Origin: Tetracentron sinense | Taxonomy: Eukaryota > Streptophyta > Magnoliopsida > Trochodendrales > Trochodendraceae | Length of the DNA stretch: 64,000 nucleotides | Reading direction: 5' to 3' | Assembly (NCBI GenBank): GCA_015143295.1 | Contig: CM026568.1 | Location: forward strand, 20,714,607-20,778,606 | The notes under the pieces: generated by a model | The model's database searches: none | What the model was told of the DNA's origin: nothing | What the model saw: the letters and a program-made list of their open reading frames with translations, nothing else | Translations under genes and position numbers: made by a program | Part shown: positions 56,401 through 64,000 of the stretch, in pieces | Layout of the letters: each line of letters starts with the position of its first letter | Position numbering within the stretch: the stretch's first letter is position 1

Positions 56401-57352
56401 TCAAACTCTACTCCGGTATTTGACTCGTAAATTTTGACTCAATTATCAGAATGAGATGATTAAAGATGCGTTGAAAACTGTATTTGAAGGGAAACAATTT
56501 ATTGTCTAATAGAGATGTCTCAATTTTAAATCCTTGAGGGTCAAAACATCCTGTTAAGTTGAATGAATGTATGAGAGAATCCCGAAACATTTGGATTAGT
56601 ACCGAGAACCCAAGGTTAGAACCCTACACTCCTTGAAGCTAAAAAATAAATACATAACCATATTTTAGGCTATGGGATGACCCCATAGACCTAGAACTTT
56701 TAATTTAATAATAATAATAAGTTAATTATTCTTATTATTATATAAGGAGGAACTCACGGTTTTACCTTTTCAAGACTAATGATGTTACTTTAAGATCATC
56801 ATTATCGTAAAGATTAACTCTCATTATGTTATATCAAAATATATAAGGAAAAACCTTTATTTTATTTTTTTATTTCCTCTTAATTATCCTCAAAAGATTA
56901 AATCTTACTTAATTTTTTTATAAAAATACTCTAATTGATGATTGCTTCTCAAGCAAGTTTACCAAAAGTATTAAATTAGATACTAATTAGTATTAGATAA
57001 GATTAACCTAATCCAAATTAATTTAAAATTCAATTAGAAACAATCAAAGTAAAACTTTTTTTTCTCTCTCTCTCTAACCATAAGTCTCCAATGTTTAGAA
57101 GACACAAATTTACGAATTTGAGGTTTTAAGTGAGTATTTATAAGTTTAAAGTCCAAGCCTTCACGTTTTCCCGCAAGAAATCACTTCTTCGCCCTTACTG
57201 TTCAAAAGTCAGTCGGATTCTCCTGTTTTCTTTTTTTTGATTTATTTTTCTTATTTTTGCATACATATAACATACTAAATTTACCTATGAGGTTTTTGGA
57301 TACATCACATGAATGACACAATTATCAATAAATAAAAATTTGGGACTCTTCA
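56401..57352 (-). mobile_element. LTR relic, possible family X copy F
   Basis: The right end AATTTGGGACTCTTCA parallels AAATTTGGGTCTCTATA of copy B, and a reverse TATA-like box (AGTATTTATAAG, 57133-57144) sits at the expected place. Unlike copies A-C, no GATCGATC cluster is present in its upstream part (57170-57240). The left limit is arbitrary. Confidence 0.4.
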
Positions 57353-57440
57353 CCTTTAAACACTTGAGGCCCTAGGGAAGGCCATAGAAGATTTGTTCGG
57401 TCTTCGATGCTAATGAAGCAACCAAAAACTATATTACGTA

Positions 57441-57608
57441 GAACTCGGATGGGCAACAGCGCTTGCTATTGCCCTGTTGCCCATATGTGTCTTATAAAAT
57501 GAGGGCCCACCAACTGTTTACATGGGAATCACCAAATGATAAAAAAAATGGGGCCCATTTTGCAAGACACATATGGGCAACAGCAAGCGCTGTTGCCCAT
57601 CCGAACTC
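57441..57608. mobile_element. Mutator-type MITE, 168 bp
   Basis: A perfect 10-bp duplication ATATTACGTA (57431-57440 and 57609-57618) flanks near-complementary arms of about 60 bp, beginning GAACTCGGATGGGCAACAGC and ending in the complement of GAGTTCGGATGGGCAACAGC. The length of the duplication and the long arms indicate the Mutator superfamily. Confidence 0.88.
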
Positions 57609-57618
57609 ATATTACGTA

Positions 57619-59004
57619 TGCCTTCGTCATCATCATACGACCATAATGTGTAGCGGCTAGGCAAGCTTAATGTTGCCATCAAAACAAAAGAAAAAAAAAA
57701 AAGAGTCGAGGCCATATGGGTGGTTTGGCACTACCTCTGGCAAAGATCCCCAAGCGACCTGCAGCAATCACTACCATGGTCATTGTCTTATTAGACTATT
57801 CAAAGCAGACTCCAAATCTCGGATGATCTCTTATGATCTTATCTACAACTGTCTTTACATCTCTTCAATTGCTATCTTTAGTAACTACATTTTTTAAGTT
57901 CTATATTGTTATTAGGAGTCTACACGCATCCTACACAAATATATACTAATGAAAGAGAGCTTAACCAATAAAAATTTCAGAATATTCAAACTTGTCTTTA
58001 GGTCTTGGGGTCACCTTTATGCAATGGTGACTGGCCAAGCTACCATTATTTATCGTGTCATGTGGCTCATGTATAGGCATGTCACACATGGAACCTTTAT
58101 TGAACCCGAAAAGCAAAAGAAAAGAACCAGAGGAAGCATCCCATGTGAAATATTTGTGCCATGTGAATCTGCATGTAGGATGACTTTAGACATTGCCCAA
58201 AAAGGACTCAAAATCATTGTATATCACAACCTGCTCCGAAAGAGCGATATAACGCAACTCACTCCCTTATACAGAGTTCTAACAAGGAAGAAAAGAGAAT
58301 CAGAAAGATAACAGTGAAAAGGCATAAAAGATTACATGGGAGAGACGTGGATTGAGGGAGACAAGAGTGAGAGCTTGTCGATAAGATAATTCAGGATTGA
58401 GATGGATGGAGCCAGTGATATTCCAGAAATTCTTCAAAGGTGGTCACCAATCTATATTTCTGTGGCATCTTAGGAATATGTATGAACTATGATGCAGAGA
58501 GTTTGTTTTGTGATAGAAAGTGTAGATTGTTAGAGGTTCTTCGTTTGTAATAAGAAATGAGAAAAAGTTCAAACCAGCGAAAAATAAAATAAAATGAGAA
58601 ACGCTTATACACATGTTCTTGAGGGAGATTTTTTTTTCCTTGGTACAATGCATCATTTATCTAGAGTTAGTAGTTAAATTAGTAAAAGAGATTAGTGAAC
58701 ATATTTAAGGCTGTCAATGGTTCGGTTGGTTAGGCCCGGATCTAATTGGACTTGGTATATATAGCCCCAAGCCCTATCCTTTCTAAGTCGGGCCGGGTTG
58801 GGTCATGTTTTATTATTAACAGGAGCAGGTCGGCTTTATTATAAATGGCCGACTCATCTCTACTCAATAAATATATTATAAATACAATTATGTATACCTT
58901 CGATCTTTAGTGGTATTATGTTGATCTAAATGTATAATAATCTATTTAAATATTGTAAAGTATGGATGAATTATTAGTGTCAGGAAATCAGAGGGCATGA
59001 TTCC
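57619..59004. other. Intergenic, no supported gene
   Basis: A 120-residue open frame (57949-58311) has no recognised domain. A GGCTGTCAATGG/GGGCCGGGTTGGG stretch at 58709-58815 looks like a hAT-type end. Confidence 0.5.
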
Positions 59005-59007
59005 TAA

Positions 59008-59465
59008 GAGCATCTCCAACTCAAGTCTACATAATCCATCTCCAAAATAGTATCTTGTCCATAAATGGAGATGTTGGCCCACTATTTTTTTTTTTTTTAG
59101 TCCAACCCATCCCATCTCCAAAACACTATTTAATCTCCAAATTACTATGGAATGAATAGTGTTAATAGAGAAGTCATCTCTATATATGATGGGCCCCACT
59201 AAAAGTTTTTATTATTAGAAAATTTTAAAAGGGCAAAAATGGTATTTTTAAAAAAATTGAAAGACTCAAAAGGGATAAAAACGGAATTTACATGGATGAA
59301 TAATGTTTTGGAGATATGATCTTCGTTTTCTCTCTCCATCTCCATATATAGAGTTTCACTGTAGCAATTTGTGGAGATTGATCTCCAAATATGGAGCATG
59401 GTTGGAGTGGGTTTTCGGAGATTGATCTCCATGTATGGAGATATGGAGCATGGTTGGAGATGCTC
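59008..59465. mobile_element. PIF/Harbinger (Tourist-like) MITE, 458 bp
   Basis: Ends GAGCATCTCCAACTC and TTGGAGATGCTC are inverted, flanked by TAA on both sides (59005-59007 and 59466-59468). Copies of GGAGATTGATCTCC and ATGGAGCATGGTTGGAG near the right end are internal repeats. The 3-bp TAA duplication is the PIF/Harbinger hallmark. Confidence 0.85.
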
Positions 59466-59618
59466 TAACGTTGGGAAACATAGGGCATTCCTAAACTTCA
59501 TATAACATTGGGAGTATTCATAAAAAGCCCTTTGGCAATTAAACGGCACCAAACTTACTATGATTACTGATACCACGCATTCCCAATATCAAGATGTCCG
59601 GAAGTAGCTTAATACAAA

Positions 59619-61363
59619 ACTAGCAAATACCCCGTATAATGCACGGGATGAAGAAACACTTGAAAGTTTTATAAAATATCAAGGAACATTATAAACTATA
59701 TTTTATTATGTTATAATTCAAACATAAAAACGTATAGAGAGAAGAGATATATGCAAATAGTTTATTAAACTACGTGACTAACTTGCAACAAACTATAAAA
59801 ATCAAGAACTTAAAAAAAAAATTAATTAAATTTAGATTTTGAGAACCTAAGCATTTCAGTTAATTCAGAAAGCAAACAAAAACCTGAGTTTTGATTTTCA
59901 CCGAAAGGCTTAAATATTTACTCACCCTAAAAAAATAAAAAAATAAATGAAAGTCTTAGTATTTAATTTTAAAAACTAATGATTTTAATTAATAAATTTA
60001 ATATTTTATTAAGTGGATGTCTTATTATTTAATTTAGAAAAAATAATGGTTTTAATTGAGGCTTGCTAAGTGGATGATCAATTAAGATAATATGTCATGT
60101 TAACGGACATGTGGAGTTAACATGAAGAGAGACTGAAGGATGTTGAGAGATATATGTCACATGTCACGTGGAACCAACCGACATATAGTATTAATATGGA
60201 TTAATGAGAATCTACCATTAAATAACTCATTAACTGCTCATCATCATTTAAATATACAGTCATTGGTGCGCATTGCATGACTCTTGCACCCGACTTTCAG
60301 GAAACTTTGTTTAATCTTATCTAAACTAGTGAGAGTCACTATCATTAGATTAATTGTTGAATTGAGGTCTTGGGATTCTGCCTAAAATAGATTAGGGAAC
60401 TCTAGGCCGACTCTCTAACAAGCGAACTCGCCCCTCATATGGAATTAAAGTAGGTTGGCCCACAACGAAGCTGTCATTTTAACATGCTTCATTTCCATAT
60501 GAGATGTGAGTTTGTTGTCAGGCAGTCTACTTAACATTCCCCAATTAGATTTCATCATACAAAATTAAAAATACTTTCTCAACCTCTGTTTTATATATAA
60601 AGAAATAAAACTCTTCTCTTTGATCTGCAAACTCCAATCCCTAAAATTCTAAAAATACTGACGTGATACGTCAAAAAAATGAGAGTGATTTTAACAGATT
60701 GTGATAAGAGGGATACAAAGAGAAAGAATATAGAGACGTATTGATCCATTGGAGAGATTTTAAGGGATTGTGATAAGAGAGATATAGATAAGAGAGAGAG
60801 AATCTAGAGACATATTAATCCATGTGAAAGATTTTAGAAAATTGTAATAAGAAGGATAGAGAGAGTAGAGATTTATTTATTTATTTTTATTCACACTCGT
60901 GCATCGCACGGGGTCTCTGCTAGTTATAATATAAAGAAATAAGACTCCCATTTTTGATCTCGATACTCCAATCCCTGGAATTCTACATGTACTGGCATGA
61001 CACCTAAAAAAATGAGAGAAATTTTAAGGGGATTGTGATAAAAGGGAGAGAGATATAATGTAGAGACGTATTGATCCCGTATTGATCCATTGGAGAGATT
61101 TTATGGGATTGTGATAAGAGGGACGGAAATAAGAGGAATACAGAGAGAATGTAGAAACATATTAATCCATTGGAGGGATTTTAGGGAAATATGATAAGAG
61201 AAATAGAGAGTCTGTGTATATTGACGTATTAGATTTTCTTTTTCTTAATTAAATCTTAATAATTCCTTAATATTTGTCTTATGAGCGGTTAATTCTAATA
61301 TATTTTATTTTTTAATTCACACCCATGTATTGCACGGGTCTTTAAGGGATTTAAGGGGATGTG

Positions 61364-61402
<39 letters not shown>

Positions 61403-61542
61403 TGCGTGTGTGCAGAAACGTACTTGATTTTCTTTTTCTAATTAAATCTTAATAATTCCATAAGGTTGTCTTATGAGTTGTGGTTAGTTCTAAGATATAT
61501 ACTTTTATTCACACTCGTGCATCGCAAGGGATCTCAGCTAGT
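59619..61542. mobile_element. Inverted-repeat element with reiterated right end
   Basis: The left end ACTAGCAAATACCCCGTATA with TGCACGGGATGA is matched in reverse at 60890-60924 (CGTGCATCGCACGGGGTCTC) and again at 61508-61542 (TGCATCGCAAGGGATCTCAG), with a weaker copy near 61312-61332. Blocks containing GAGACGTATTGATCC and GGGATTGTGATAAGAGGGA are repeated between these ends. It looks like one element whose right part was duplicated in tandem, or several nested relatives. No coding; a GA microsatellite lies at 61370-61400. Confidence 0.6.
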
Positions 61543-61554
61543 ATATATATATAT

Positions 61555-61785
61555 GGGTTTGTTAACCTCCACGTAGCACGTGAAAGTTAACAAAACTTCA
61601 CGAAAGGTAAAATGGGAGATGCTTTTGTAATTATTGATAAAAGTTATAGCATTCTAATTATTATGATGAAAAATTGATTTTACAAAATGACCCCTATCTT
61701 TCCCCACAATTACAAGAATGACATCAAAAAAATCTATTTTTGCCTTACGTGACAACCTTCATGTGTTACATAAAAATTAACAACC

Positions 61786-61788
<3 letters not shown>
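61555..61788. mobile_element. Inverted-repeat MITE inserted in a TA microsatellite
   Basis: The left end GGGTTTGTTAACCTCCACGT and the reverse of the right end GGGGTTGTTAATTTTTATGT are inverted repeats. Both flanks are TATATATA. The duplication cannot be told from the microsatellite. Confidence 0.65.
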
Positions 61789-61824
<36 letters not shown>

Positions 61825-61924
61825 CGGACAAAGATAAGATTATCAAAGCATGTGAATAAATCACGCCCGACACACTCGTAGAATCTCGTGCTTTGTTAAC
61901 TGCACAAGAGAGTGATTCGCATAT

Positions 61925-62419
61925 ATATAGAGAGAGAGAGCTCTTATGTTATTAAATATCATATATAGTAAATGTGGAGGACCATTAGCTATTACTTTAT
62001 TGAATAAAAATCATGTGCTAGGTTGCATAAAAATTTCTAAGTGCCCTAATAGATTAATTCCCTCACCAACTCCCTCTCTCCCTACTCTTACTTTGTGTGT
62101 GTATACATAGAGAGAGAGAGGGGGAGAGAATTCTTATGTTATTATAGATAGTAAATGTGGAGGAACAATAGATATTACTTTATTGAACAAAAATCATGGG
62201 TTAGGTTGCATAAGAAGTTTTAAGTTAGTAGATTAATTCATTCACTACCTTCCTCGCTCTCACTACATATAAATAGATACTACATATAAATAGAGAGAGT
62301 TTTATGTTATTATATATAGAATGTGGAGGAGCATTATATATTATTTTATCAAACAAAAACATGTGCTACGTCGCATAAAAAGTTCAAAGTTCTCTAATAG
62401 ATTAATTCATTCAACCACG

Positions 62420-62440
<21 letters not shown>
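61925..62440. repeat. Tandem array of three units (about 150-190 bp) with GA and CT ends
   Basis: Each unit begins AGAGAGAG, then CTTATGTTATTA, AATGTGGAGGA, ACATGTGCTA or similar, TAGATTAATTCATTCA, and ends in CTCTCT-type sequence. The units start near 61928, 62110 and 62290. The last runs into (CT)n(AT)n. The purine start and pyrimidine end make each unit a weak inverted repeat. Confidence 0.75.
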
Positions 62441-62474
<34 letters not shown>

Positions 62475-63164
62475 TATACGCCCACCAATTTTCTATTTTA
62501 TTTTTTGCTTGAATTATATATCACCAGCCTACCTCGTGCATTTCATGCTCGAGCTATCTATTTTAGTTTAATAAGCACTCCTTAGGATAATTAATGTCTT
62601 TTCTTATTGTTAAAAATATGATATTTATTTACCAAGTCTGCTAATTGTTGGGGATACAACCTACCATGCATTTATGACACATTTTGTCGTGATTTTACTT
62701 ACTTAAATAAGACGAATGTTAACCTTCATGAAGACTAATGAACTTGTTAAGCTTCAATAGTATTTTTACCCTTATGTATTGAATATCATTCAATTAAATA
62801 TAGGTATTTTGATATTTTCATAAGGAACAATCTATTAAATAAAGGAAAGAAAAAATATAAGAAAAGTCACTGTATTTTCTCTCCCTTGCATTTAAATGAT
62901 GGTACCATTTAAAAAGACTAAATTAGCCATTAATTTTAGTATGTTTGATAATTAATATAAGAGTTAAAATGTCTTGGTGATTGTTACAGGTTCACCCACT
63001 GGGTGAACTTTAGTTACACACATTAAACAATACCTAATGAAACCCTTTGAAATGCATTGAGGAAGTATCATTACCAATATAGAGAGGATGCCTATGTTCA
63101 AAACGTTGATTGAATCTTTCAGTAATTCTAAAACTATCATTTGCTCAAGTATATTTTGACTTGA

Positions 63165-63275
63165 AATTCTCTACGGTCATAACCGGACTTCTTGGAGTTC
63201 GGTTATGCCACTGAGGTTGCCACATGTCCATTTTGACACTTTTTAACCGTGGTTAAGATTCACCGACTTATCCTT
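63165..63275. mobile_element. Single arm of the fold-back family
   Basis: CTCTACGGTCATAACCGGAC, GTTGCCACATGTCC, TTTTGACAC and TTTAACCGTGGTTAAGATTC align in order with the left arm of 28987-29352. The partner arm is missing. Confidence 0.65.
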
Positions 63276-63335
63276 CTAATATAATGAGAATGTCCCACTT
63301 TAAAACGTCCAAAATTGCCCTTATCATATATATAA

Positions 63336-63625
63336 AAAAATTTGATTGAATATTTTTGCTTAATTCTCATACTACCCATTAATAAGCATGGCCGGTTAAA
63401 AACGCAAATTGATTTTTTCTTAATTTCAAAACCACCCCTTATCATATATAAGACAACAAATTCATTGAATTTGGTGGAAATTTGATTGAATATTTTTGTT
63501 TAATTCTCATACTACCCCTTAATAAGCATGGCATGTTAAAAACGAGGATTGATTTTTTCTTAATTTCAAAACCACCCTTTATCATATATAAGACAATAGA
63601 TTCATTGAATTTGGTGGTTAAGTAA
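63336..63625. repeat. Tandem repeat of about 145 bp, two copies
   Basis: Both copies contain TTGATTGAATATTTTTG, TTAATAAGCATGGC, TTGATTTTTTCTTAATTTCA and TTATCATATATAAGACAA. The rest of the window end (63626-64000) holds nothing recognised. Confidence 0.85.
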
Positions 63626-64000
63626 AAAATTACCCCTTACTTATATAGTAATGAAAAAGATCGTGTTAAAAAAAACATTGATTATATTGATTTTTAGCTT
63701 AACTCCAAAAGTAATCTAACTCATATATAAAGATAGAATACCCAAAATGACCTCAAATTATTTCCTATAGTCAGAATGTCCTGAGTATTATTTAATTTCT
63801 AAAATGCCCATAAATCAAACTTCCATACCCAAATATCTCTCACAAAATTTTTTAACCCAAATTAATGCTCATTAAGTTTGCTCATATTCCAGGTTGTATT
63901 TTTAAAAAATGTCTCACATTTATACACCCAAAATACCCTCTGTTTTTTATATATTTAAAATGCCCCTATAGCTTTTTGGTTCTCAAAATGTCCTTACGTC

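Noticed and set aside
57949-58311. 120-residue open frame starting MKESLTNKN
   Set aside because: No signal peptide, domain or homology recognised; surroundings look intergenic. Transcript evidence could revive it.

Overview
The window is AT-rich plant nuclear DNA. Three intact-looking plant genes sit in a large mass of transposable elements and their relics. The host proteins, the Ogre/Tat-type and Copia-type LTRs, and the tRNA-type SINEs point to a flowering plant that is not a grass. TE-stuffed introns and abundant solo LTRs suggest a medium or large genome of a woody or early-diverging dicot, but the species cannot be named from the sequence.

Three host genes, all on the + strand, can be supported. 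(1) 6360-8588 is a three-exon plasmodesmata-located protein (PDLP, two DUF26 domains and one membrane segment). (2) 19905-20297 is a single-exon 130-residue BAP31-like ER membrane protein. (3) 31330-36896 is a two-exon LRR receptor-like kinase of the RLK902/RKL1 type with a degenerate catalytic loop (HGN); its 3.6-kb intron is full of repeats. From memory, the BAP31-like/RLK902 neighbourhood also exists in Arabidopsis, so the last two genes may be a conserved microsyntenic pair. A fourth host-derived piece is a broken fragment of an ER HSP90 (endoplasmin) at about 38.8-39.1 kb, carried inside a Copia-type element.

Layout. 1-5.3 kb: LTR relics, including one solo LTR nested in another. 5.3-8.6 kb: a MITE, then the PDLP gene with a MITE in its second intron. 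8.6-11.8 kb: nothing recognisable. 11.8-16.3 kb: a complete-looking, young, non-coding LTR element with perfect 5-bp target duplications. 16.4-19.9 kb: tandem repeats, two SINEs and a 360-bp TRIM. 19.9-22.8 kb: the BAP31-like gene and its downstream sequence. 22.8-31.3 kb: fold-back elements, a Mutator-type MITE and a 2.7-kb solo LTR. 31.3-36.9 kb: the kinase gene. 37.8-43.4 kb: two small LTR elements. 43.8-46.3 kb: hAT-type elements, a 5S-rRNA-derived LTR split by a hAT MITE, and a SINE. 46.3-50.3 kb: minisatellite and anonymous DNA. 50.3-57.4 kb: a LINE 3' end with an RNase H domain, then several nested LTRs. 57.4-64 kb: MITEs and tandem repeats.

The best candidate for something undescribed is a repeated architecture in LTRs of different families. 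Clusters of short self-complementary units (GATCGATC in one family, CCGTCGACGG in another) lie about 60-90 bp upstream of a TATA-like box. The palindrome sequence differs between families while the position is kept. A third, unrelated element carries arrays of CGTTGT/ACAACG dyads, and next to its primer-binding site it has a tandem array of pieces resembling that site. No gag-pol coding region was recognised in any LTR element here; they look like solo LTRs or small non-autonomous elements.
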